From: CBDDHT01 sp965228615
GTDB taxonomy: Bacteria > Pseudomonadota > Alphaproteobacteria > Rhizobiales > Methyloligellaceae
Assembly (NCBI GenBank): GCA_965228615.1
Contig: CBDDHT010000004.1
Span: 2,852,001 to 2,916,000 of the forward strand
Length of the DNA stretch: 64,000 nucleotides
Direction: 5' to 3'
Within the stretch, counting starts at the first letter, position 1. Each line of letters begins with the position of its first letter. Positions 52,895 to 60,950 of the stretch are shown here, in pieces. Position numbers and translations under genes: made by a program. The notes beneath the pieces are model-generated. The model worked only from the letters and a program-made list of their open reading frames with translations. It was not told the DNA's origin and ran no database searches.

Positions 52895-53071
52895 ATGGCA
52901 GCCTCACTCTGATTTCTTCCGGTATTTCCTATCACAGTCGCACGGCCATCAAAAGCCTGTCGCCCATGGCGTTAGCCCAACGGATACCCTATGACAATAT
53001 AGATATGACTGACTTGCAGTTGACGTCCAGACTGCATATATTCTGCTAACTGTGAACTCGCCGTTCGAGGC

Positions 53072-53497
53072 GTGCAAATCTATGGGCGAAATGCCGTGAA
53101 AAACGTCGAAGAGATGCTCCGTAGTGCCGGTTTGAGGCCGACACGCCAGCGTATGTCACTTGCGGAATTGCTGTTCAGCCGCGGTGATCGGCATCTGACG
53201 GCCGAAGCCCTCCATGAAGAAGCCGTCAATGAGTCTGTTCCGGTTTCGTTGGCGACCGTTTACAATACGTTGCACCAGTTCACAGAGGCCGGTCTCCTGC
53301 GAGAGGTCGCCGTCGAAGGCGCTAAGACCTATTTCGATACCAACACGTCGAACCATTTTCACTTTTTCTGCGAACGCGATGGCAAGTTAGTGGACATAGA
53401 GCCCGGTGCGCTTAGTGTCGATGGGCTGCCGGAACCGCCGGAAAACATGGAAATTTCGCGCATCGACGTTCTTGTGAGGTTGGTCGAAAAGCGCTGA
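53072..53497 (+). CDS. irr: Iron response regulator Irr (Fur family)
   Basis: From GTG 53072 the 141-residue protein has the Fur-type winged helix (LRSAGLRPTRQRMSLAELLF, then VPVSLATVYNTLHQFTEAGL) and the Irr-type metal/heme region SNHFHFFCERDGKLVDIEPG. Irr represses heme synthesis and adjusts iron genes when heme is short. The place next to divergent fabA is diagnostic in this order. I see no Cys-Pro heme motif near the N-terminus, as in rhizobial rather than Bradyrhizobium Irr. Confidence 0.88.
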   Translation: MQIYGRNAVKNVEEMLRSAGLRPTRQRMSLAELLFSRGDRHLTAEALHEEAVNESVPVSLATVYNTLHQFTEAGLLREVAVEGAKTYFDTNTSNHFHFFCERDGKLVDIEPGALSVDGLPEPPENMEISRIDVLVRLVEKR

Positions 53498-53522
53498 TCG
53501 GATTTGCCGAACGATACCTGCT

Positions 53523-54092
53523 TCAGCGTACACTCTCGTCGTCGTAAACTCCCCACAGTTTGTTCTGCTGAATCCACCCGGAATATTCGTCCATTGAGAC
53601 CTTGCACCACGTGCCGTTGCAATTGACGACACTTGCCAGCACGCCAGATCTCAACCGTGCGACCAGACCGCTGTCCGCGGATCTCTCCTTGTAGAGCGAG
53701 ACCGTTTCCTCATTGTCGACCCAAGGCTGAATGAGCGCCGTTCTCCGCCCACTGAGCAGACTGTGAAATACCCAGCCCTCTGTGCTCTCCGAATCGCGTA
53801 TACGGCGCCAGTTGCCCGATTCCGCCGTGATCTCCACGGGTAGACCTATCTTCGAAAAGACCCAGGCCACGGCGTGATCGGTGCTCGGGCCCTTGCGCAC
53901 ATTGACGCGGTTAGACTTCAGGCTAACAAAACGGGGGATTCTGAGCCCGCTCGCACCAATTTTAACCGTGCTGGCCGCTGCATCCTGAGCCACCGCAACC
54001 GAAGAAGGCGATAACAAGACTGGTGCCGACAGGAGAACCAGCAGTTGGACAAGGCAGAGTCGCACCTTTTGCCCCGATACCATGTCTCTCAT
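53523..54092 (-). CDS. Periplasmic SH3-domain protein
   Basis: The 189-residue protein has a signal peptide (LCLVQLLVLLSAPVLLSPSS, cleavage near VAQDA, about residue 35). Two SH3-like repeats follow, the first with LKSNRVNVRKGPSTDHAVAW near 58 and the second with SGVLASVVNCNGTWCKVSMD near 150. Such SH3 modules bind peptidoglycan or other cell-wall parts. It lies divergent from the hydroxyacid dehydrogenase gene, the usual neighbour in Rhizobiales. A second ATG three codons in is an alternative start. Confidence 0.8.
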   Translation of the reverse strand: MRDMVSGQKVRLCLVQLLVLLSAPVLLSPSSVAVAQDAAASTVKIGASGLRIPRFVSLKSNRVNVRKGPSTDHAVAWVFSKIGLPVEITAESGNWRRIRDSESTEGWVFHSLLSGRRTALIQPWVDNEETVSLYKERSADSGLVARLRSGVLASVVNCNGTWCKVSMDEYSGWIQQNKLWGVYDDESVR

Positions 54093-54356
54093 CCAATCTG
54101 CGCCGACGCTTCAAGGTGGATAGGCTCGCTGCCCAAAAGCCAAGTCCGATTGCCAAATAAGACATAATGACCGTGTTCCACTGGCATTCTCAACTTGCTA
54201 TAGGCAACGGTAGTCCGCCATATGCTGCAAAAATATGAATGGACCAAGGCAAACATTCGAACTAGGTCCTTTGTTTTCTGACTTGCCATCTGATAGAGAA
54301 ACAACGCCCGATCCCCCCAATGGTGACGCTGTGGAGCAAGTCCCTGGAGCTGCCTC

Positions 54357-55349
54357 ATGCCTTCTGACACGCCTTTGGTAATCGTAACCCGCACGCTGCC
54401 GGAAGTCGTCGAGACTCGGATGCGTGAACTATTCGATGCCGAACTGAACATCGACGACAAGCCAATGTCGCAGGCCCAACTGATAGAAGCGGTCAAGCGC
54501 GCGGACGTCCTCGTTCCAACTGTAACCGACCGTATCGACCGCGCCGTCCTCAGTCAGGCGGGCGACCAGCTGAAGCTCATCGCGAATTTCGGAACCGGTG
54601 TTGACAATATCGATCTGGAAACCGCTCGCAATCGCGGGATAATCGTCACCAATACGCCGGGTGTTTTGACTGAAGACACGGCTGACATGACTATGGCACT
54701 GATCCTGGCCGTACCGAGAAGGCTGACGGAGGCTGCCATGTTCCTGAAGGCGCCGGATGCCAATTGGCAGGGCTGGTCACCGACATGGATGTTGGGTCAT
54801 CGCATTACAGGAAAGCGCCTTGGTATCGTCGGCATGGGCCGGATCGGACAGGCCGTTGCACGACGCGCGAAACCGTTCGGCCTGCAGATCCATTATCACA
54901 ATCGACGCCGAGTCTCGGATCAGGTCGAGAACGAGCTAGAGGCAACCTACTGGGAAAGCCTGGACCAGATGCTCGCGCGGATGGATATCATTTCCGTCAA
55001 TTGCCCGCATACGCCCGCGACCTATCATCTCCTTTCGGCCCGCCGGCTGAAGCTTCTGAAGCCGACGGCCTATGTGGTGAATACCGCGCGCGGCGAAGTC
55101 ATCGATGAAAACGCGCTGGCGCGTATGGTCGAAGGGAACGAGATTGCAGGCGCCGGCCTCGACGTATTCGAGCACGAACCGGCAGTGAACCCCAAACTGC
55201 TGAAAAGCGATCGGGTTGTTGTTCTGCCGCATACGGGTTCCGCAACGCTCGAAGGGCGCGTCGACATGGGCGAGAAGGTCATCATCAATATTAAGACCTT
55301 TTTTGACGGTCACTCGCCGCCCGATCGCGTCTATCCCGCGATGCTCTAA
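54357..55349 (+). CDS. D-2-hydroxyacid dehydrogenase (glyoxylate/hydroxypyruvate reductase type)
   Basis: The 330-residue enzyme has the NAD(P)-binding LGIVGMGRIGQAVARRAKPF near 155, the catalytic Arg in VNTARGEVIDENAL near 238, the Glu in LDVFEHEPAVNP and the His in LPHTGSATLEGR near 292. It reduces glyoxylate or hydroxypyruvate, or oxidises a D-hydroxyacid; the exact substrate is not clear. Its stop is at the edge of repeat copy 2. Confidence 0.88.
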   Translation: MPSDTPLVIVTRTLPEVVETRMRELFDAELNIDDKPMSQAQLIEAVKRADVLVPTVTDRIDRAVLSQAGDQLKLIANFGTGVDNIDLETARNRGIIVTNTPGVLTEDTADMTMALILAVPRRLTEAAMFLKAPDANWQGWSPTWMLGHRITGKRLGIVGMGRIGQAVARRAKPFGLQIHYHNRRRVSDQVENELEATYWESLDQMLARMDIISVNCPHTPATYHLLSARRLKLLKPTAYVVNTARGEVIDENALARMVEGNEIAGAGLDVFEHEPAVNPKLLKSDRVVVLPHTGSATLEGRVDMGEKVIINIKTFFDGHSPPDRVYPAML

Positions 55350-55395
55350 ATCAACCTGCGCTTAGTCGGAATCGACAAAGCGCAGACAAGTTGAT
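55350..55395 (+). repeat. Dispersed palindromic repeat, copy 2
   Basis: Its first 37 bases are identical to 20710-20746, and it has the same three nested stems (ATCAAC/GTTGAT, CTGCGCTT/AAGCGCAG, GTCG/CGAC). It directly follows a stop codon, as copy 1 does. A shortened TTGCTCTAG motif follows up to 55414. Confidence 0.75.
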
Positions 55396-55415
55396 CAACT
55401 CTAAGTTGCTCTAGA

Positions 55416-55868
55416 TCAGGTTTGCCGTTTGGCGGCCTGAACGCATGTTTCGAGGTGATTGAGGAAGGCGGATCGATCTGCCTTGCTAAAGGGCCGGGGT
55501 CCTCCTGTGATCGCACCGGTCTCTCGCAGGCCCTGCATCAATTCCCGGTTTGCCAGCGCCATACCGATCCCATCGACCGTGAACGCATCGCCATTTGGCT
55601 TGAGCGCGAACGCCTGACGCTCCAGACATCGGGCGGCCAACGGAATGTCGTTTGTGACACAGATATCCGCGGGCTGGATGTGTTCCGCAATCCAATCGTC
55701 GGCCGCGTCGGCACCTTGGGCAACGATGACCAGCTCGACCATGGGGTCCCGGCTGGGCCGAAGACCGCCATCCGTCACCAGAAGGGTCTTCAGGCCGTGC
55801 CTCTGAGCGACTCGGATGACTTCTTCCTTGACCGGACAGGCATCCGCGTCGACATAGATTTCAACCAT
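55416..55868 (-). CDS. YaiI/YqxD family protein (DUF188)
   Basis: The 150-residue protein begins VEIYVDADACPVKEEVIRVA and contains IVAQGADAADDWIAEHIQPA and CVTNDIPLAARCLERQA, the hallmarks of the YaiI/YqxD family with a PIN-like nuclease fold. The biochemical role is not established. The Asp residues of DADACP and TNDIPLA are the likely metal site. Confidence 0.85.
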   Translation of the reverse strand: MVEIYVDADACPVKEEVIRVAQRHGLKTLLVTDGGLRPSRDPMVELVIVAQGADAADDWIAEHIQPADICVTNDIPLAARCLERQAFALKPNGDAFTVDGIGMALANRELMQGLRETGAITGGPRPFSKADRSAFLNHLETCVQAAKRQT

Positions 55869-56029
55869 TGTGTCCCTTCAGGTTGCAAACGCGCAAATTG
55901 CTGTCTTGGCTCGATAATCCAGACTCCCGCAGTCGTTTACCATTTTGAAGACCGCCCTAGCCAAACATCGCGCCATGGCAATAATGCATATCTAGGGACG
56001 ACGGACAGGACAATTCGGGAGATAGGGTC

Positions 56030-56554
56030 ATGAGCGATCAGGCTGCATCCGGCAATGCGCCGCAACAACCGCCCCAAAAACGGAGAGGTACGCCAATCAC
56101 CGTCTGGATTCTCTGTGCGCTGCTCGTGGCTGGCCTCGCTTATACGACATCGCAAATGATCGCAGCCAAAAGCAGGCTCCTCGAGGTTGGCGATCAGATT
56201 TCGGAAGCGATCGAGGAGAAGGAAGCTGCCGAAAAAGCACTTACCGCAGCCAAGCAGGAGTTAACCGACGTCGCCAGTTTCCGCGAGAAGGCCAAGGCGG
56301 ACGTTGCAGATGCGCTCGCCGCCCGCGCGGCTGCAGAAACCCAAGTGTCTGACCTCAGCCGCGCTCTAGACGAAGCGAATGAGGCCCTTGCCAAGGCAAA
56401 AGCGGCTGCGGGAAGCAACAGAGGCAATGTCGGAAAACTGAAAGCGGAACTCGCGCAGGCCCGATCACAGCTCAACGAGATCATCACCAAGATGGCCGAG
56501 ACACAAGCAGAAGCGGACGGCCTCAGAGCCCGCCTTGAAGCGCAGCGCCAGTAG
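56030..56554 (+). CDS. Membrane-anchored coiled-coil protein
   Basis: The 174-residue protein has a short Pro/Gln-rich cytoplasmic start, one membrane helix at about residues 24-42 (TVWILCALLVAGLAYTT) and then an almost pure Ala/Glu/Lys coiled coil to the end. It has no catalytic motif. GGGAGATAGGG before the ATG supports the start. The end overlaps the convergent aminotransferase gene by 32 bases. A structural or envelope-spanning role is possible; no family is named. Confidence 0.7.
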   Translation: MSDQAASGNAPQQPPQKRRGTPITVWILCALLVAGLAYTTSQMIAAKSRLLEVGDQISEAIEEKEAAEKALTAAKQELTDVASFREKAKADVADALAARAAAETQVSDLSRALDEANEALAKAKAAAGSNRGNVGKLKAELAQARSQLNEIITKMAETQAEADGLRARLEAQRQ

Positions 56555-57929
56555 AGACATTCTCGCGCGACACCTCGCTCCAGACATCGTCCAAAGCGAG
56601 CCTGAGCCGGCTGCCGATCTCGGTGACTTCGTCTTCAGCCATTACATAGGCCGGCGCGAAGGCGATACGATTGCCCATACCGCGATGGATCAGCTCGTGC
56701 CGACGCGAGGCGTCGGCGACGCGTGCACCGATGCCGTCCCCGACATCGAACAATCGCTTCTCCCGCTTGTCGCGAACGAGCTCCATGCCGGCCATGAACC
56801 CCACGACATCGAGCGTGCCGACCATTGGATGATCCGCAAGCGGCTCCAGCGCGTCGAGAAGACATTGCGATTGGCGACCGATGTGCGTGAGAAGGTCCAT
56901 TTCCTCGTAGATTTTCAGTGTTTCCAGCGCCACCGCGGCGCTCACGGGGTGCCCTGCATAGGTATGGCCGTGGGCAAAACTCCCAAGCGAATCGCTTTGC
57001 CGGACCATGGCATCGTGCACCTTCTCACTGATCAGCAATGCCGAGATCGGAGCCATCCCGGCAGACAGGGCCTTGGCCGAACTCATGATGTCCGGCACGA
57101 TATCGAAGGTCTCGCTGCCCCACATGGCGCCGGTTCGGCCAAATCCGCAAATCACCTCGTCCGCCACGAAAAGGATGTCATGGCGAGCAAGCAGCGCCTG
57201 AACCTTCTCGAAGTAGGTTTTGGGCGGCGGAATGGAGCCGGATGATCCAAGCACGGGTTCCGCGAAGAATGCCGCGATCGTTTCGGGTCCCTCGTCCTCG
57301 ATCAGTTTTTCCAAGGCGCCGACAAGCCGCGTGGCATAGTCTTCCTCGGACTCGCCCGGCAGGCCGTAGGCAAAATAATTTGGCGTTTCCGTGTGAAGGA
57401 AACCGTCCAGCGGCAGACCGAATCCCGCATGCATATCGGCCTTGCCCGAAAGGCTCACCGTGGCGACGGAACTTCCGTGGTAGGCGCCCTTGCGCGAGAT
57501 GATTTTGCGTTTTTCCGGTCGCCCCGTTGCATGGTGGTAGTACCAGACCAGTTTGATCGCCACATCGTTCGCTTCCGAACCGGTGCACTGGAAATGGACC
57601 TTCGACATATGCGGAGGGGCAATGGACAGGAGTTTTTCAGCCAGTGCGACCGCAGGCTCGTGGGAGTGATGCCGGTAGAGATGGGCGTAGGCGAGTTCGC
57701 GGATCTGTGCCGCGGCCACATCTGCGAGACGCTCGGACGCCAGACCGAGCGAGGCACACCAAAGCCCGCTAACGGCATCGAGTTGCGCCTTTCCATCGTC
57801 GTCTGTGACCCACACGCCATTGCCGCTTGCGACAAATGTCGGACCGATTTCTCTATGGCGGACAAGGTTTGTCTGGGGATGAACGAGATTGTCAATGTCG
57901 CGTGCGGCAAGCGAGTTGGAACGCGGCAT
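56523..57929 (-). CDS. Class III PLP-dependent aminotransferase
   Basis: From ATG 57929 the 468-residue enzyme has the class III signatures: GVWVTDDDGKAQLDAVSGLW near 35, FQCTGSEANDVAIKLVWYY near 112, FVADEVICGFGRTGAMWGSE (Asp for the pyridine nitrogen) near 245 and the PLP lysine in MSSAKALSAGMAPISALLIS near 275. It belongs to the omega-amino acid/putrescine type; the donor is not known. The open frame continues to 58028, but the extension overlaps moeB. Confidence 0.88.
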   Translation of the reverse strand: MPRSNSLAARDIDNLVHPQTNLVRHREIGPTFVASGNGVWVTDDDGKAQLDAVSGLWCASLGLASERLADVAAAQIRELAYAHLYRHHSHEPAVALAEKLLSIAPPHMSKVHFQCTGSEANDVAIKLVWYYHHATGRPEKRKIISRKGAYHGSSVATVSLSGKADMHAGFGLPLDGFLHTETPNYFAYGLPGESEEDYATRLVGALEKLIEDEGPETIAAFFAEPVLGSSGSIPPPKTYFEKVQALLARHDILFVADEVICGFGRTGAMWGSETFDIVPDIMSSAKALSAGMAPISALLISEKVHDAMVRQSDSLGSFAHGHTYAGHPVSAAVALETLKIYEEMDLLTHIGRQSQCLLDALEPLADHPMVGTLDVVGFMAGMELVRDKREKRLFDVGDGIGARVADASRRHELIHRGMGNRIAFAPAYVMAEDEVTEIGSRLRLALDDVWSEVSRENVSTGAALQGGL

Positions 57930-57954
57930 TGCTGAAATCCTTTTTATCGCTGGC

Positions 57955-58785
57955 TCATTGGGCGGCACAGATTGCACCGTCATCCTTCGAATGGATAGAC
58001 AGATCCGTAATGGTCGGCGTCTCCCCACTCAAGGGGTTCTTCGGATCCCAGGCGATCTTGACCGTCTGAAACCGGCAGGCAAGCGCATCGTAGATGACCA
58101 GACGGCCTGCCAGCGTTTCGCCGATCCCGATGATTTCTTTCAGAACCTCCATCGCCTGCATGGTGCCGAGAACGCCGGGCACAGCTCCCAGAACGCCAAC
58201 TTCCGAGCAGTTTGCGACGGTTCCGGGAGGCGGTGCCTCGGGAAAAATACAGCGATAGTTGGGGTAAGGTGTGCCGTCGGGGCCGCTCTCGAAGGCACGA
58301 AAGGTTGTCAGATGCCCGTCGAAGGGTCCAAGGGCTGCAAACACAAGTGGTTTTCTGGCGAGAAAACAGGCGTCGTTAACGAGATAGCGTGTTGCGAAGT
58401 TGTCGGAACCGTCGGCGACGATATCGTACTGACCGATGATCTCGAGAGCGTTCCCGGCCCCGAGACGTTCGGCATGGGTGCGCACCTCAACATGCGGATT
58501 GAGACGCGCGATCGTTGCAGCCGCACTTTCGGTTTTCGGTGTCCCGACGCGGCTAGTGTCATGTGCAATCTGCCGCTGCAAATTGTCGAGGGACACATGG
58601 TCGTCGTCGATGATTCCAAGTGTGCCGACACCGGCAGCAGCCAGATACATCAAAACCGGCGATCCCAGCCCGCCGGCGCCGACAACAAGGACTTTCGCAG
58701 CCTTGAGGGCTTGCTGTCCCGGACCTCCGACATCCTTCAGGACCAGGTGGCGCTTGTAACGCTCAATCTCTTTGTCGCTCAGCAT
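57955..58785 (-). CDS. moeB: MoeB/ThiF-type adenylyltransferase
   Basis: The 276-residue E1-like enzyme has the nucleotide site VLVVGAGGLGSPVLMYLAAA near 31, DNLQRQIAHDTSRVGTPKTE near 67 and the NCSEVGVLGAVPGVLG region near 195. It adenylates the C-terminus of a small sulfur carrier (MoaD or ThiS type). The two CxxC zinc pairs of E. coli MoeB are missing (NYRCIF and DPKNPLSG stand in their places), which is usual in alphaproteobacteria. dut starts six bases upstream on the same strand. Confidence 0.85.
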   Translation of the reverse strand: MLSDKEIERYKRHLVLKDVGGPGQQALKAAKVLVVGAGGLGSPVLMYLAAAGVGTLGIIDDDHVSLDNLQRQIAHDTSRVGTPKTESAAATIARLNPHVEVRTHAERLGAGNALEIIGQYDIVADGSDNFATRYLVNDACFLARKPLVFAALGPFDGHLTTFRAFESGPDGTPYPNYRCIFPEAPPPGTVANCSEVGVLGAVPGVLGTMQAMEVLKEIIGIGETLAGRLVIYDALACRFQTVKIAWDPKNPLSGETPTITDLSIHSKDDGAICAAQ

Positions 58786-58791
58786 GGTTGT

Positions 58792-59262
58792 TCACTCGCT
58801 TCCCGTCGACCCGAAGCCACCATCCCCCCGATCCGTCCGGTTCAATGCGGCGGCGACTTCAATTGACGCACGCACAACTGGTTGGACGACGATCTGTGCA
58901 ATTCGGGTACCGCGGCTGATCTCGTAGGGCGCCTCGCCAAGATTGACGAGAAGCACCATAACCTCACCGCGATAGTCTGCATCGATCGTGCCGGGCGCAT
59001 TTAGCACGGTCAAGCCGTGCTTCAGGGCAAGACCGGACCGCGGGCGGATCTGCGCTTCATATCCCTGTGGCAGTGCCATGCTGAATCCGGTCGGCACCAG
59101 TGCCCGCTCACCGGGTCTCAAGACAACCGGCTTACCCTTGCCGACCGCTGCGCGGATATCGAATCCTGCTGCGTCGGTGCTCTGATAGGCCGGCAGCTCC
59201 AAACCTTCGCCGTGCGGCAGCACGACAAACGCCACGCGGACGGGTTGAGAATCAGACGACAT
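58792..59262 (-). CDS. dut: dUTP pyrophosphatase
   Basis: The 156-residue trimeric dUTPase has the five motifs: STDAAGFDIRAA, RPRSGLALKHG, LNAPGTIDADYRGEV, ISRGTRIAQIVV and the C-terminal RGDGGFGSTGS that closes the active site. It keeps uracil out of DNA. It is packed between coaBC and moeB with gaps of six bases each. Confidence 0.95.
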   Translation of the reverse strand: MSSDSQPVRVAFVVLPHGEGLELPAYQSTDAAGFDIRAAVGKGKPVVLRPGERALVPTGFSMALPQGYEAQIRPRSGLALKHGLTVLNAPGTIDADYRGEVMVLLVNLGEAPYEISRGTRIAQIVVQPVVRASIEVAAALNRTDRGDGGFGSTGSE

Positions 59263-59268
59263 GGACCG

Positions 59269-60528
59269 TCATTCGGCTGCCGGTTTCAGCGACGCCAGCG
59301 ACTGGCTCGCTCGTGCCATCAATGCGTCGGCCACATCTTCCTTGGCCATGTCCGGCCAGCTCTCGACACCGTCGGCAGAGATCAGATGGACAGCATTTCG
59401 CGTACCACCGAATACGCCGGACTCTGCCGAGACATCGTTGGCGATAATCCAATCGCATCCCTTTCGAAGTCGTTTGGCGGTGGCGTTTTCAATGACATGC
59501 TCGGTCTCGGCGGCAAATCCGATGACAAGCGAAGGCCGGCTTGGACTTGGTGCCGAGATCGTCTTGAGAATATCGGGATTTTCGGTCAGCGCCAGCTGCA
59601 TGCCCTGTCCATCGTGAACCTTCTTGATCTTTTCCTCCGCCTCACGCGCGACCCGCCAGTCGGCGACGGCGGCAGCGCAAACTGCAATGTCAGCCGGCAG
59701 GCTACTCCTGACGGCAGCCAGCATCTGGTCTGCTGTTTCGACATGATTGACATGAACGCCCGGCGGATCAGTTAGTTTCGTCGGCCCGGATACAAGCGTG
59801 ACCCTGGCACCGAGCGATGCTGCTGCAGCCGCAATGGCATGGCCCTGACGCCCTGATGAGCGGTTTGCAATGTAGCGAACCGGATCGATCGGCTCATGAG
59901 TCGGCCCCGATGTGACAAGGACGTGCCGACCATCGAGCAACAATTCCCGAGGATCGCCAAGGGCTGTTGCGATAGCATTGAGGATTTCCGGGACTTCGGC
60001 CATTCGCCCGACACCTTGCTCTCCGGATTCTGCCATCTCGCCTTCATTCGGCCCGACGAAGCACACTCCGTCCTCTCCCAGCCGCGCAACATTCCGCTTG
60101 GTTGCGGGATGGTTCCACATATACGGGTTCATGGCAGGCGCAACGAGGACTGGCGCGCCCGTGGCAAGCAGGACCGCTGTGGCCAGGTCATCGGCTTGCC
60201 CGGTGGCCATCTTGGCCATGAGGTCGGCTGTTGCCGGCGCGACCACGACAAGGTCGGTATCGCGCGCGAGGCGGATGTGACCGACATCGAATTCACTCTC
60301 AGGATCGAAAAGATCGGTATAGGCGCTCTCGCTCGCCAGAGCTCCGACAGAAAGCGGCGTAACGAATTCAGCGCCCGCCCGAGTCAGCACGACCCGAACC
60401 TGCAAATTGCGGTCTCTCAATCGCCGAATGAGTTCAAGCGATTTATACGCGGCAATGCCGCCGGCGATGATCAGTAAGACACGTTTGTCTGCCACGACGT
60501 TCAGGGCTCCAGGCCAAGTGGATTTCAT
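59269..60528 (-). CDS. coaBC: Phosphopantothenoylcysteine synthetase/decarboxylase CoaBC
   Basis: The 419-residue bifunctional enzyme has the flavoprotein CoaC half (LLIIAGGIAAYKSLELIRRL, LVVAPATADLMAKMATGQAD, VAPAMNPYMWNHPATKRN, the Cys near 155) and the CoaB half (VLVTSGPTHEPIDPVRYIAN, AVADWRVA, LTENPDIL). It makes phosphopantetheine precursors for coenzyme A. ATG 60528 is chosen; an earlier in-frame ATG (60561) adds a non-family leader. Confidence 0.93.
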   Translation of the reverse strand: MKSTWPGALNVVADKRVLLIIAGGIAAYKSLELIRRLRDRNLQVRVVLTRAGAEFVTPLSVGALASESAYTDLFDPESEFDVGHIRLARDTDLVVVAPATADLMAKMATGQADDLATAVLLATGAPVLVAPAMNPYMWNHPATKRNVARLGEDGVCFVGPNEGEMAESGEQGVGRMAEVPEILNAIATALGDPRELLLDGRHVLVTSGPTHEPIDPVRYIANRSSGRQGHAIAAAAASLGARVTLVSGPTKLTDPPGVHVNHVETADQMLAAVRSSLPADIAVCAAAVADWRVAREAEEKIKKVHDGQGMQLALTENPDILKTISAPSPSRPSLVIGFAAETEHVIENATAKRLRKGCDWIIANDVSAESGVFGGTRNAVHLISADGVESWPDMAKEDVADALMARASQSLASLKPAAE

Positions 60529-60687
60529 GGCGTATCTTTTACCACAGACAGGGCACGCCATGTGCTACCCGTTGTGAACCCGATTAACGAATTCCGCAGT
60601 TTGTAAGGCACTTGGCAGATTGCCCGATACGGGCCCTACCGCCGACCAAAAGCCAGGGGCATGAAATCTGCCACAAATGGAGACAAC

Positions 60688-60933
60688 ATGGCAGACCCGA
60701 TTGAAATGACCCGAGAGGCCGCCGAGATGTTCACCAAGACCTGGGAGGCCGCACTTGAAAAGGACATTCCCCTGGATCTTGTCGCCGGCACGGCTTTGAG
60801 CGCTGCAATTTCTTCGCTCGTACGCCTACATGGCCCGGAAGCGGCTGCGCGGATGATGGACCATTTTGCGACAGCTATTCGGGAAGGCCGGTTCGAGCAT
60901 ATCGGCGGCCAGGATCACGGTCACGACCACTAG
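60688..60933 (+). CDS. Small hypothetical protein with His-rich tail
   Basis: The 81-residue protein from ATG 60688 (GGAGACAAC just before it) is helical (EMTREAAEMFTKTWEAALEK, then LVAGTALSAAISSLVRLHGP). It ends in GGQDHGHDH, a possible metal-binding tail. An upstream ATG at 60661 lacks a comparable ribosome site. It lies between coaBC and ubiB in this order; I do not recognise a named family. Confidence 0.6.
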   Translation: MADPIEMTREAAEMFTKTWEAALEKDIPLDLVAGTALSAAISSLVRLHGPEAAARMMDHFATAIREGRFEHIGGQDHGHDH

Positions 60934-60950
60934 TTAGATCCAAAGCCAAC

